64,000 nucleotides of DNA from Lactifluus volemus (taxonomy: Eukaryota; Basidiomycota; Agaricomycetes; Russulales; Russulaceae): contig WTXI01000066.1 in assembly GCA_022376515.1 (NCBI GenBank), positions 62,001-126,000 of the forward strand, in the 5' to 3' direction. This document shows positions 37,180-50,492 of this stretch, in pieces (the first letter of the stretch is position 1; every line of letters starts with the position of its first letter). A program made the translations under genes and the position numbers. The notes beneath the pieces were generated by a model. The model saw only the letters and a list, made by a program, of their open reading frames with translations. It searched no databases and was not told the origin of the DNA.

Positions 37180-40100
37180 TCATGATCATCGTCGTGCTCC
37201 GGAGACACTTGGAGATTTGTTCTTCCCTTTCATTCTTTACATCCCGACCTGAGTCATTCATTTACTCTTCCACTCCCTTAATGTCTTCTCGCTCCTTTTC
37301 TTGCTACTAAAGCCCTACTAGTACCTCGTAGCTCTTGAATAAAAACATGCCCCACATTTTTTTCGCCTCGCATTTAGATGCATACTCGATTATTGTCGCT
37401 GTAGTCACTTTCTCCCTCATCTACAAGTTCCACCGTCTTGAAGCTTGAAGTAGTGCGCGGTAACTTGGAACTCAGAGGGATGACTGAGAGGGCCATTTTG
37501 CCCCGCTCAGCTCGCTCAGGCACGTTAGGGTAAGAGGCTGTTAGGAATCGCTTCATTGTTATCTATGATGGATGGTGCTATACAAGAGAATATGTGCAAC
37601 TCCTCAAGCCAAGATGACACAGGCCGGGCGAGCAGATCTTGGTGCCACTAGGAGACACGAGACACAATGGGTTTTGTAAAGGATTTCATTAGTCTGAAGA
37701 CTGAGACACGGCATGCCGCTGTGCAGCTCGAAGACTCAATCTCACACTGAAAGGAACCTGGCTCAAAACTGTATGCCATGTGTGTCTGTGTCGCCCCATG
37801 GAGGCGATATCTTCCTGGCCTTACATGCAGTCCTCAACGGTCGACATGCCGCACAGTGCCCACACAAATGCGCTATAACCCAGTCACGTGTCTTAGAGGA
37901 ACTTCTTTCATCTTCGGGGTTCGGAGTTATACGGAAGAAAAGAGAGGCCCGTGTCGACGTCATTTCGCAATTCCATGCTCTTCCTACTAAACCATAGCCC
38001 ATACCATGTTGGTTTTGTATTAGCATTTTGGGTGGAGATGCTGGATGCAAAGGGCGGAGGGCAATCACCACGCGAGGTCAGAGGAGCCCGGGCAAGGGCC
38101 TGGGGTCGCCAACGTCATCGGCGCCCTGAGGGGAACCCGGACCGGATCACGGACTCGGATGCTCCCCTTTAGGGTGGAAGCGTAGATAATAAACAAAAGG
38201 CTAGCCGACGACAAGATAGCGGCGACGAAAATCTTGAGAACGAAATCAGCGATCACAAGGGTAAAAACAACCTGGGAAAATGGGAAAATGCCCTTAAAAA
38301 GAAATTCCAGGAACTCCACCCAGATTGGATCACTCGAGACGAGGTTTTTTAGTGGGTAGTAAACGCGGTAGCCCCGCCTCCTGAGCCCCACACTATCCCA
38401 TATCCGGGATGTGCGTAAACGCATTTTTTATCCTCCCTCCGAGTCCGGACCCTAGTGGCCCGCTTCAGCGCATTAGGCTAGAGCTGTTAGGTAACCTAGA
38501 TTACTATCTTCTCTACCTAATACATCGCTTAGTAAAAAAAAAAAAAAAGGGTGGAAGCGTAGTAATGCGCCACCAGAGCCACATGACATGACGTAGCAAT
38601 TCATGTTGCACTGAATCGCACAACTCTTTCCTGCCGTTGTCTCTTCATCTTCGGTGCTGGTCCATAGATATACCAACAACCTCCGTTACTAGTAGGCCCT
38701 TATGCCGCTGTGCATACCGTCCTCTGTTCGACCCATCTCGCGTCGGTGTGCAACACCTTTTTAACACAAGCAACTATGAGTTATGATGTGGATTTTTGAA
38801 TTATGCAATGCATCAAGACAACTCAAGCGTTTGAAAGGAACTGTTGACGTGTGGTAACGTACTATATCTCATGCTGGTCCGTGCCAGTGTCACGTCGCGT
38901 CGGGGTTGCTCCCGAACGAGTAGCGAAGCATTTCCCCACTCCCTTTGCTTTCCTCTCTCTTATCCTCTGTCCGAGATTACCTGCACGCCATGAAATACGT
39001 GTCCTTTAGGATATTGAACTCATAGCACACGGTGTTCTACCCACAGAACGCAGACTCTGACTCGGAGCTCCGACGTTGGCTCATCAACAATCTTGCATAC
39101 AGTACTGGTCGCTCTCCTCCCTCTACATATAATGCGTTTCATAACCTGAGACGTGGCTTCAAGAAAAGCGACGTTAACAGCTTTGAGCGTCTCATCATCG
39201 TACAACGCTGTCGTCTGTCTTGTTTTACGACTTTTTTGATCAAAATTACTTCAAGATCTCCGCAACTACAGTAGCATTTTTGAATTGTATTCTAAATCTC
39301 TGTTCTCTGCGTATAGGTCATCATTGAAACTCGCGTTTCTTCTCTCTTCCTGTGCGCTCTCGTGCTCAGCCTTCCATTACGAATTTATCAATCAGGGATG
39401 GGTATGAGATGCAAAGGAGGAAGAAATACAGTCCAAGTCGAGCTACTTCGAAGCGACGTATACTGTGTCTTCTCTCTTCCTGACTCTTCCTCTCAGGACA
39501 GCATTGACATTATTGTGGCGCACTAAAGTACATCATACATTCATTTGTGCTCGGCATTTTTGCGTCGTCTTGTCCTACAGCAGAAGCAGACCAAAGCTAC
39601 CTTACCTATAGGTTTTACACCATAATGGAAAGGCTGCACACCAGTCTGATATGCGCACTCTTGCAGTGCCTCGGAGCTTTGCAAAGGAGATGTCAGAGAG
39701 AACAGTCATTGTGAGATATAGCAACTCCATTTTTTTCCCTGTTGAACCTAGTGAGAAATTAAATGACGTGGCGAAAAATATACTTGAGGGCTGCTAGTAG
39801 AGTCGATTGGCCAGCACGGAACTCACTTCGAAGGGCAGCCTCAGACTGAGGGTGTCGAAGACATGTATTCACCCCTACTCAGACACAAGTCGAGATCAGC
39901 AGGAATTGAAGCTGTCATGACGTCAAGGACATGAGGCGTTTCGAGGCAATTTTTACTTGCTGCGGGAAGAAAAACATTGTTGCGGTGATCCCCGAATGAT
40001 TTCAAATTACACGGAATGTAGCGCGGAGCTCATATGATCAGCGCTATCAGCCTACGACTCTGAGTCACCCAAATTCGGCATGACATCCATCAATATTAAT

Positions 40101-41369
40101 GAGTACGGTATGCAGTACTGCAATAGTTCGTATTGTTGCCATGGTAGGCAAACTCAGACTCGTAACTTATACCTTGTATGCGGTCCGGGACTATACAATA
40201 CGAGGTAATTCGGTGTCGACTTGAACGCAGGCTCACTAGCTGCCAATGTTGATTATTCTCACTCAACACCTCCCTTTTCCGCATGTGGGGGATGGTTCAC
40301 TTTTTTCTTTCTTGCTATCCTCTTGCCACAATTTCTACCCGAAGTCCCACCAACTGTATTCCCTGCTTTTACATGTTTGCGGAAATACAGGTGCTATATC
40401 ATAGCAGAGTGTGATTCCGCTAAATACCTTATACCTCATGGCATTAGCTGCCACCGTGGACCCTAGCCGAAACCATTATTCAGTCTCCCGGTACTTCACT
40501 GTGACGGATATCATTTGTGGTAGACCTAGGTATCGGCGCATCGTGATTGAAAGATGTCAGAAGGAGCCTGAGAGCTGAAATGGGCTAAAGGGTGCCTTCG
40601 ATGATATGGAACCTTGGTGTGTTCCACAATGACTCGGAGTAAGAGCGGTTTCATCAAGCGACAATTATTGGCGGACATGGGTCGGACATGGGTCGGACTT
40701 GGAATATGTTCTGCTTTGATTCCGTGGGGCCATCAGTTTAGTAGCTGTAGGTCTACTGGCATCTCCAAGTAGAGACCTTGGCAATGTTCGACCAACAAGA
40801 ATTGACTTGGGCAATTTCCGGAGATAATACTGCCGAAGATAATACTTACAGTTATGCCGCAAGTTGTGTCAATTCGTCCTAACCAGGTAGTACTAGAACG
40901 CTTCAGAAGACACGCGGAACTCGCGAGGCATTTATTACAAGTACTGTACAGTATGGATCGTCAGGCTCATCGTCGGATTTTCGTCGGGACCGGGTTTCGA
41001 ATTGATACATCCGCGAACTAACTTAGATAGGTTGGATAATTATACCCGTTCAGGGAAAGTCAAACCTGGACCGACCGGGCCGTCGCGTACCACCGCATTT
41101 TGTTTCGTACTACCCAGAACCTTAGATAACCCATAAACTCCTATACCTTTTTTGGTCCACTAGTTCACCTCCCTAAACCCATAACCTCCAATAACCCATA
41201 CCTCGGGCTGTCCATTGATCAGTATGGGTTCAGACAGGTTTATTCACCAGACGCTAATACCTCTGCCGACGCACGCGGTGCATGGTTGTCATAAAGGAAT
41301 CGAAGTCATGCATTCCTTCCTTTCCTGTTGCAGAACAGTGCCAAGACACCTGAGTTTCTAAATGTCAAT
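37180..41369. other. spacer between loci 4 and 5
   Basis: Carries the 3'-flank block (37330-37640), an ORF-like module on the minus strand (37763-37990), the NADSDSEL module (39000-39230), the block around gactgagggtgtcgaagac (about 39845) and the promoter-proximal block from 40438. An A-run lies at 38533-38547. None of these reads as a complete host gene. Confidence 0.5.
39000..39230 (+). repeat. NADSDSEL ORF module, copy 1
   Basis: Open frame VFYPQNADSDSELRRWLINN continuing to GFHNLRRGFK-like residues, also at 45478-45660 and, with a stop, 51599-51760. A GT-AG-like junction follows (tctgcgtatag then a hydrophobic frame). Unassigned; possibly a fragment of a host gene caught in the repeat unit. 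Confidence 0.4.
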
Positions 41370-41385
41370 TGACACGGATGTGTCA
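41370..41385. promoter_or_regulatory. palindrome upstream of locus 5
   Basis: TGACACGGATGTGTCA, identical to that of locus 4, 54 bp upstream of TATAAAA at 41440-41446. Confidence 0.55.
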
Positions 41386-41526
41386 TGGGTGTCACTCGTG
41401 CAGGCGAAGTGCTCCCTCATAGCCGTGCCAGTCCAGTTGTATAAAATGGCCCCAAAACCATGTCGATTCGTTTCAGGCTCCCAGATCCTGCCCATTTAAT
41501 TTCTCTCCTTGTTGGCCTGCGCAATC

Positions 41527-43998
41527 ATGCAGTCACTCTCTCTTGCTGTGCTCTTTGCTGTTATATCAACGAGCGTCTACGCTCAGAAGGCTATTGGCCC
41601 TGTGCTAATCTTAATATCGTCAACCGTAGGATAGCCCCAGACGGGTTCAATCGCCAGTAAAACCTTTCATTGCGACTATTACAGGTATCATTGACCCTCG
41701 CCCTGTTTGTAGAGCTACCCTTGTCAATGGTGAATTCCCTGGTCCATTAATCCAAGCAACAAAGGTAGATCTCTCAATATAGTCCCTGTCTCTGGCTTTT
41801 AGTAAGTCACATTCAGGGTGCTAACTTTCGGCTCAACGTCATCAATCGGTTGAATGATTCGTCATTGGATCTTGGAACTTCTATCGTAATGTTATCTTTT
41901 CACCTCGTCGGAATCCAGGCGTTTATTCTCTGCAGCATTGGCACGGTATCCTCCAAAGGACAACCAATTACGTAGATGGCGCTGCCTTCGTCACCCAGTG
42001 CCCTATTATACCGAAGGAAAGCTTCCTCTACCAGTTCAATGCAGAGGAGCAAACGGTACTGCACCTTTCTACCGCCACAATCCTCTGACATTTACGTGTG
42101 GCACCACAGGGTACATATTGGTATCACAGTCATCTCAAGGCTCAATATTGTGATGGATTGCGTGGACCTCTCGTCATTTATGACCCGAAGGACCCTCACC
42201 GTGGTCAATATGACATTGATAACGGTGAGAGAGATGTAAGGGTTGAAGTGGACTATCTATAAACCCACTTCTCGCAGCGGATACTGTCATTACGCTTGGG
42301 GACTGGTATCACTACAGTTCCTTAGTGGCTCCGCTGGTTCCGTGAGTGATTATTCCTTGCTTGATTTGGACGCCCAGGCTGAACATTCACCAAGAGAGTT
42401 CAACTCGACCTTAATTAACGGAAAGGGCCGTTATATTGGTGGTCCTAGCGTACCTCTCGCTGTGGTGAATGTTATAAGGAACAAACGGTCAGTGCTGCAA
42501 TTCAACATTGTACCGAATGAAATGTTGACGTGCGGTAACAATAACAGATACCGACTCCGCATTGTCTCTATCTCTTGCGATCCTGCTTTTTACTTCTCAA
42601 TCGACAGCCATCAACTTACCATCATAGAGGTTGACGGCAACAATGTTCAGCCCCTGGTCGTCGATTCTCTTCAGATCTTTGCTGGTAAGCAAATCTGAGG
42701 CAAAGTTTCACAACGTTGACTACGACGTCTAAAACAGGTCAACGTTATTCAGCTGTTGTAAGTCGATTTATGACCTTCATGCTCGAACAAGTTTCTTTCG
42801 CCTTACCGTTTCTCAGCTGAGTGCCAACCAACCAGTTAGCAATTACTGTATGTTATTTGCACTGGCAGTCTCCGACTCGGAACTCGTCTGATCCGAATTT
42901 AACATACGCAGGGATTCGTGCTCTTCCCAATATTGTGAATCAGAAATTCACTAATTCTACTAACTTGGCCGTTCTTCGCTACTCGGGAGCCCCAACTCAG
43001 GACCCAAAGAACAACCCCGCTGTGAATATTCCTACGAGTGTGCTACCGCTTAATGAGGCAAATCTTCATGTACGCTACATATACCTCTTCTGCCCTTTAT
43101 GAAGCTAACAGTTTGAATGTATAGCCACTCGATGTGAAAGTAGACCCTGTGGTAAGCTTGTATTGAGTCATTCATCATGATACCATTTAATCCACTGGCA
43201 GCCCGGTAAACCCTTCCCTGGTGGTGCTGACATCAACATCAATCTCGACGTCAAGCTCGTAAGCACCACTTTCTAAGCGAAGTACATGGTCATTGACACA
43301 CTCCGAGAGCGATGACTCTACCAAATTTCTCATAAATGGGGTTACCTTTGAACCTCCTAAGGTCCCGGTGTTGCTCCAAATACTGAATGGCGCACAAAGC
43401 GCGTCCGATCTTGTCCCTAAGGGAAGCATCTACGGTCTTGATCCTAATAAAAGCGTAGAAATCACGATCCCCGGAGGTGCTCCTGGTGGACCGGTGAGTG
43501 CAGAAAAGCCTTTGTTGTTATCAGTGGGATGTTGACTGTTGTTATTCACAAGCGTCCCATCCACTTGCACGGACACTCGTTCCACGTTGTCCGCAGCGCC
43601 GGTAGCTCGACCTACAACTTTGACAATCCTTTGATCCGTGATGTCGTGAACATCGGTGGCGCAGGAGATGCTGTGACGATTCGGTTCTTCACTGACAACC
43701 CTGGTCCCTGGTCCCTTCACAGCGGCAATGCGTGGGAGTTAGACAAGTGAGTTGGAGCTCTTTCTTCCGATGCGATGGTAGATCGTCAACGTACTGATTC
43801 GTTCACATCACAGGGGGTTCGCTGTGGTATTAGCAGAGGATGTCCCTGAGGTTTCGACGAAGGATATTGTGAATGGTACGTCCCAGCACTGTCTACTATC
43901 TGTGTATCTGAACGCTCACGAATACGTGATTGTCTTGTCCAGCCCAATGGAGGGCCCTTTGCCCGGCCTACAATTCCGCCTTCGCGAACTCGTCCTGA
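41527..43998 (+). pseudogene. laccase-like locus 5, one frameshift in exon 1
   Basis: ATG at 41527, 87 bp after the TATA box. The leader [20 protein letters not shown] is intact, but one T is missing in the following GPVAN segment (CCTGTGCTAATC against CCTGTTGCTAATC in locus 6), which leads to an early stop. Every later exon reads open with the same borders as locus 4, ending AQWRALCPAYNSAFANSS, TGA at 43996-43998. L1 HWHGILQ and L2 [14 protein letters not shown] are canonical. L3 is RPIHLHGH (type 1 His to Arg) and L4 is [10 protein letters not shown] (Cys to Ser, His to Gly, His to Glu). Four of 11 ligands are lost; disulfide Cys are kept. A single base decides gene or pseudogene, so an assembly error is possible. 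An upstream ATG at 41460 restores the later frame but lies only 20 nt after the TATA box and gives no signal peptide. AATAAA at 44150-44155. Confidence 0.8.
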
Positions 43999-46900
43999 TC
44001 ATCGTCGTGCTCCGGAGACACTTAGAGATTTGTTCCTCCCTTTCGTTCTTTACTTCCCGACCTCAGTCATTCATTTACTCTTCCACTCCCTTAATATCTT
44101 CTCGCTCCTTTTCTTGCTACTAAAGCCCACCAATACCCCGTAGCTATTGAATAAAAACATGCACCACATTTTTTTCGCCTCGATTTAGATGCATACTCGA
44201 TCATTGTCGCTGTAGTCACTTTCTCCCTCGTCTCCAAGTTCCACCCGCGTCTTGAAGCTCAAAGTGCGCGGTAACTTGGAGCTCAGAGGGAGTGACTGGG
44301 AGAGGGCCATTTTGCCCCGCTCAGCTCGCTCAGGCACGTTAGGTAGGAGGCTGTTAGGAACCGGTTCATTGCTACTGTATCTCGGTACTAGTAATAGCAG
44401 GAGCTATGACGGATGGTGCTATACAAGTGAATATGTGCAACTCCTCAAGCCAAGATGACACAGACCGGGCGAGCAGATCTTAGTGCCACTAGGAGAGACA
44501 CGAGACACAAATGGATTTTGTAAAGTATTTCATTAGTCTGAAGACTGAGACACGGCATGCCGGTGTGCAGCTCGAAGACTCAATCTCACGCTGAGAGAAA
44601 CCCCAGGCTCATAACTGTATACCATATGTGTCTGTGTCGCCCCATGGAGGTAATATCTTCCTGGCCTTACATGCAGTCCTCAACGGTGGACATGCCACAC
44701 AGTGCGCACACAAATGCGCTATAACCCAGCCACGTGCCTTCGAGGCAGTTCTTTCATCTTCGGGATTCGGAGTTCTATGGAAGAGAAGAGAAGCCCGTGT
44801 CGACGTCATTTCGCAATTCCATGCTCTTCCTACTAAACCATAGTCCATACCATGTTGGAATGTATTAGCGCTTTGGGTGGAGATGCTGAATGCAGCGGGC
44901 AGAGAGGAATGTCAGACTCGGAAGAGCCCGAGCAAGGGCCCAGGATCGCCAACGTCATCGGCGCTGAGGGCAACGCGGACCGGATCACGGACTCGGATGC
45001 TCCCCTTTAGGGTGGACGCAGACGTAGCAATTCATTTTGCACTGAATCGCACAACTCTTTCCCGCCCTGCCGTTGTCCCGTCATCTTCGGTGCTGGTCCA
45101 TAGATATACCAACAAGTTCGTGTCCGTTACTGGTAGGCCCTTATGCCGCTGTGCCCAATCTCGTACCGTCCTCTGTTCGACCCATCTCGCGTCGGTGCGC
45201 AACACCTTTTTAACACAAGCAACTATAAGTTATGATGTAGATGTTCGAACTATGCAATGCGTCAAGACAATTCAACGGTTTGAAAGGAACCGTTGAGGTG
45301 TGGTAACGTACTATATCTCATGCTGGTCCGTGCCAGTGTCACGTCGCGTCGGGGTTGCCCCTGAACGAGTAGCGAAGCATTTCTCCACTCCCTTTGCCTT
45401 CCTGTCTCTTATCCTCTGTCAGAAATCACCTGCGCGCCTTGAAGTACGTGTCCTTTAGGATATTGGACTTATCGCACACGGTGTTCTACTCACCGAACGC
45501 AGACTCCGACTCGGAGCTCCGACATTGGCTCATCAGCAATCTTGCATACAGTACCGGTCGCTCTCCTCCCTCTGCGTATAATGGGTTTCATAACCTGAGA
45601 CGCGGCTTCAAGACAAGCAACGTTAACAACTTTGAGCGCCTCATCATCGCACAACCCTAAATCTCTGTTCTCTGCATATAGGTCATCATTGAAGTTTCTC
45701 CCCACTTCCTGTGCGCTCTCATGCTCAGCCTTCCATTACGAACTTATCAACCAGGGACGGGTATGAGATGCAAACGAGGAGGAAATACAGTACAAGTCGA
45801 GCTGGCGTGTACTTGAATACTGTGTCCTCTCTCTTCCTGACTCTGTATCCGTCTTCTTCTCGGGACATCATTGACATTACTGCGGCGCACTAAAGTACAT
45901 CATACATTCATTTGTGCTCGGTATTTTTGCGTCATCATGTCCTACAGCAGAAGCTGACCAAAGCTACCTCACCTATAGGTTTACACCGTAATGGAAAGGC
46001 TGCACACCAGTCTCATATGCGTACTCTTGCCTCGGAGCTTTGCAAAGAGGATGTCAGAGCAGAGAGAACAGTCATGGTACGCGAGACGGAGATATATTTT
46101 TCCCCCGTCGAACCTAGTGAGAAATCAAATGACGTGGCGAAAAGTATACCTGAAGGCTGCTAGTAGAGTCGATTGGCCAGCACGGAGTTCATTTCGAAGG
46201 GCGGCCGAGGACTGAGGGTGTCGAAGACATCTATTCATCCTAAGGGTACTCAGACACAAGTCGAGATCAGCTGGAATTGAAGCTGTCATGACGTCAAGGG
46301 CATGAGGGTTTCGAGGCAATTTTTACTTGCTGTGGGAAGAAAAACATTGTTGCGGTGATCCCCGAGTGTATCATGATTTCAAATTACACGGAATGTAGTG
46401 CGGAGCTCATGATCTGCCTACGACTCCGAGTCACCCAATTTCGGCATGACATCCATCAATATTAATGCGTACAGTATGCACAAGGTTTAAAAACTCCAAT
46501 AATAGCTCTTGTTGTTGCCATGGAAGGCAGACTCAGACTCGTGACTGTCCGTCCGGGACTGTACTGTATGCAATACGAGGTAACTCGGCGTCAACTTGAA
46601 CACATGCTCCCTAACTGCCAATGTTGATTATTCTCACTCAACACCTCCCTTTTCCGCAGGTTGGGGGGATGGTTCACTTTTTTCTTTCTTGCTGTCCTCT
46701 TGCCACAATTTCTACCCGGAGTCCCACCAACTGTATTCCCTGCTTTTACATGCTTGCGGAAATGCAGGTGCTATATCACAGCAGAGTGTGTGCAACTCGT
46801 CAAGCCGACTCGGAGATGACGTCGGGCAGAAGTTAGGAGAGGGACGAGACACGAATAGATTTCGTAAATCATTACATGTCATACTAACATTAGTATGGCG

Positions 46901-47865
46901 CCCAAGACATGGCGTGTGCAGCTAATCCATACCAGGGTTAGTTGACTCGGAAGTGATTTCGGGGCATACACAAAGAGGGAAAGTCAGTGCATCTAGTGGG
47001 TCACGGTATCCGCTAAATACCTTATACTGTATCTCATGGCATTAGCTGCCACCGTGGACCCTAGCTGAAACCATTATTCAGTTTCCCGGTACTTCATTGT
47101 GACAGGTATCATTTATGGTAAACCTAGGAGTCCGAGTAGGCGTATCGTGATTGAAAGATGAACAGCCTACTAGTAGCAGAAGGAGCCTGAGAAAGTTGAG
47201 CTGAAATGGACTAAAGGGTGCCTTCGATGATATGAGAACCTTGGTGTGTTCCACAGTAAGAGCAGTTTCGTTAAGCAACCGACAATTATTGGCGGACATG
47301 CATCGGACTTGGAATTCGTTCTGCATTGATTCTGCGGGGTCATCAGTCTACTACTGCAGGACTACTGGCATCTCCAAGTAGAGACTTTGGCCAATGTTCA
47401 ACCAACAAGAATTGACTTGGGCAATTACCAGAATTGGAGATAATACTGCACAGTTATGCCACAAGTTGTGTCAATTCGTCCTAACCAGGTAGTACTAGAA
47501 CGCTTCAGAAGACACGCGGAACTCCCGAGGCATTTGTTACAAGTACAGTATGGATCGTCAGGCTCATCGTCGGGTTTTCGTCGGGACCGGGTTGCGAATT
47601 GATACATCCGCGAACTAACTTAAAAAGGTTGGATAATTATACCCGTTCAGGGACCGACCGGGCCGTCGGGTTCTGTTAGTATCGGACGTCACTGTGTTTT
47701 CAGACGACCACCGCTTGTGTCAGCCATTTTGTTTCGTACTATATTCACCAGACGCTAATACATCTGCCGACCCACGCGGTGCACAGTTGTCATAAAGGAA
47801 TCGCATGCATTCCTTCCTTTCCTGTTTCAGGACAGTGCAAAGACACTGAGTTTCTAAATATCAAT
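43999..47865. other. spacer between loci 5 and 6
   Basis: Same module order as the 4-5 spacer: 3'-flank block (44150-44500), minus-strand ORF-like module (44609-44848), NADSDSEL module (45478-45660), gactgagggtgtcgaag block (about 46210) and promoter-proximal block from 47036. No complete host gene is recognised. Confidence 0.5.
45478..45660 (+). repeat. NADSDSEL ORF module, copy 2
   Basis: Reads VFYSPNADSDSELRHWLISN and onwards to ERLIIAQP, close to the copy at 39000-39230. Differences fall at all codon positions and there is no sign of an own promoter. Confidence 0.4.
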
Positions 47866-47881
47866 TGACACGGATGTGTCA
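47866..47881. promoter_or_regulatory. palindrome upstream of locus 6
   Basis: TGACACGGATGTGTCA, 45 bp upstream of the TATA box. Confidence 0.55.
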
Positions 47882-47926
47882 TGGGTGTAGGCGAAGTGCT
47901 CCCTCATAGCCGTGCCCGTCCAGTTG

Positions 47927-47933
47927 TATAAAA
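47927..47933 (+). promoter_or_regulatory. TATA box of locus 6
   Basis: TATAAAA 87 bp before the ATG, same spacing as locus 4. Confidence 0.65.
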
Positions 47934-48013
47934 TAGCCCTCAAACCATGTCGAATCTTTTCAGGCTCCCCGGTCCTGCCCATTCAATTTCTCTCCTTGTT
48001 GGCCTGTGCAATC

Positions 48014-50492
48014 ATGAGGTCACCCTCTCTTGCTGTGTTCTTTGCCATGATATCAACGAGCGTCTACGCTCAGACGGCCATTGGCCCTGTTGCTAATCTC
48101 AATATCGCCAACGGTAACATAGCCCCAGACGGGTTCAATCGCCAGTAAGTCACCCTTCATTGCGACTATTACAGGTATCATTGACCCTCGCCCTGTTTGT
48201 AGAGCTACCCTTGTCAATGGTCAATTCCCTGGTCCGTTAGTCCAAGGAACAAAGGTAGATATCTCGAAATAGTCCCTGTCTCTGGCTCTTAGTCACATTC
48301 AGGGTGCTAATTTTCGGCTCAACGTCATCGATCGCTTGAACGATTCGTCATTGGATCGTGTTACTTCGATTGTAAGGTTATCTTTTCACCTCGTCGGAAT
48401 CCAAGCATTTATTCCCTGCAGCATTGGCACGGTATCCTCCAAAGGACAACCAATTATGTAGATGGCGCTCCCTTCGTCACCCAGTGCCCTATTATACCGA
48501 ATCAAAGCTTCCTCTACCAGTTTAATGCATTTGAGCAAACGGTACTGCACATTGCTATTTCCACAACTTCTGACATTTACGTGTGGCATAACAGGGTACA
48601 TATTGGTATAACAGTCAGTTGAACGCTCAATCTTGTGACGGATTGCGTGGACCCCTCGTCATTTATGATCCGAAGGACCCTCACAGAGGTCGATATGACG
48701 TTGATAATGGTGAGATAGATGTAAGGGTTGAAGTGGGCTATTAATGAACCTACTTCTCGCAGCGGATACTGTCATTACGCTTGGGGACTGGTATCACTAC
48801 AGTTCCTTAGTGGCTCCGCAGGTTCCGTGAGTGATTATTCATTCCTTGATTTGGACGCCCAGGCTGAACATTCTCCAAGAAAGTTCAACTCTACTTTAAT
48901 TAACGGAAAGGGCCGTTATATTGGTGGTCCTAGCGTACCTCTCGCTGTGGTGAATGTTAAAAACGGCTTACGGTCGGTGTTGCTATTTAACATTGTACCA
49001 AATGAAAAGTTGACGTGCGGTAATAACAACAGATACCGACTCCGCATTGTCTCTATCTCTTGCGATCCTTCTTTTGACTTCTCAATCGACGACCATCAAC
49101 TTACTATCATAGAGGTTGACGGCAACAATGTTCAGCCCCTGGTCGTCGATTCTCTTAAGATCTTTGCTGGTAAGCAGATCTGAGGCAAATTTCCATAATG
49201 TTAACTAGTATGAATGTCTTGAACAGGTCAACGTTATTCGGCTGTTGTAAGTCGATTTTAATTGACACTCATGCTCGAACAAGTTCCTTACGCCTTACGG
49301 TGTCTCAGCTCAATGCCAACCAACCAGTTGACAATTACTGTGTGTTATTCACAGCTCGCCGAAACTGCGTGATCTGACTTTACCTTGCACAGGGATTCGT
49401 GCTCTTCCCAATGCTGAGGACCAAAGCTTCAATAATTCTACTAACCTGGCCATTCTTCGCTACGAGGGGTCCCCAATCGAGGGCCCAAAGAATGATCCCA
49501 CTGTGGATATCCCTTCAAGCGTGCTACCGCTCCATGAGACAGATCTTCATGTACGCTACATATACCTCTTCTGCCCTTTATGAAGCTAACAGTTTGAATG
49601 TATAGCCACTCGTGAAAGTAGACCCTGTGGTAAGCTTGTATTGAGTCATTCATCATGATACCATTTAATCCACTGGCAGCCCGGTAAACCCTTCCCTGGT
49701 GGTGCTGACATCAACATCAATCTCAACGTGACACGCGTAAGCACCACTTTCTAGGCGAGGTACATGGCCACTAACACACTCCAAGGACTCTGACTTTAAC
49801 GGATTCCTCATAAATGGGTTTACCTTCGATCCTCCTAAGGACCCGGTGTTGCTCCAAATACTGAGTGGCGCACAGAGCGCGTCCGATCTTGTCCCTAAAG
49901 GAAGCATCTACGGTCTTGATCCTAATAAAAGCGTAGAAATTACGATTCCCGCAGGTGTTCCTGGTGGACCGGTGAGTACAGGAAGGTTTGCGTGGCTATC
50001 AGTGGGATATTGACTCTTATTATTCACAAGCATCCCATCCACTTGCACGGACACTCATTCCACGTTGTCCGCAGCGCCGGTAACTCGACCTACAACTTTG
50101 ACAATCCTGTGATCCGTGATGTCGTGAGCATCGGTGAAGAGGGAGATAATGTGACGATTCGGTTCTTCACTGACAACCCTGGTCCCTGGTTCCTTCACAG
50201 CGGCAATGCCTGGGTGTTGGAGAAGTGAGTTGGAGCTCTTTATTTTGATGCGACGGTAGATTGTCAACGTACTGATTCGTTCGCATCACAGGGGCTTCGC
50301 TGTGGTATTTGCAGAGGATATCCCTGAGGTTTCGACGAAGGATATTGTGAATTGTACGTCCCAGCACCATCTATCTGTGTACCTGAACCCTCACGAATAC
50401 GTGATTGTCATTGTCCAGCCCAATGGAGGTCCCTTTGCCCGGCCTACAATTCCTTTGTCAATCAGACGAATGCCAACGCGACCTCGTCCTGA
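48014..50492 (+). CDS. intact laccase-like protein lacking copper ligands (locus 6)
   Basis: Second complete member of lineage 2: 17 exons with the same borders as locus 4, about 528 residues, no break. Leader [21 protein letters not shown]1 [15 protein letters not shown] is canonical. L2 is [14 protein letters not shown], so both type 3 His of HSH are replaced (Asn, Gln). L3 [13 protein letters not shown] is fully canonical. L4 is [12 protein letters not shown]: type 1 Cys to Ser, type 3 His to Gly, type 1 His to Val. Five of 11 ligands are lost, a different set from locus 4. Disulfide Cys in TQCPI, QSCDG, SISCDP and SLCPAY are kept. The tail after SLCPAYNSF is longer than in locus 4 ([11 protein letters not shown]), stop TGA at 50490-50492, AATAAA at 50653-50658. 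Likely secreted, with no electron-accepting type 1 site; its job is unknown. Confidence 0.85.
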
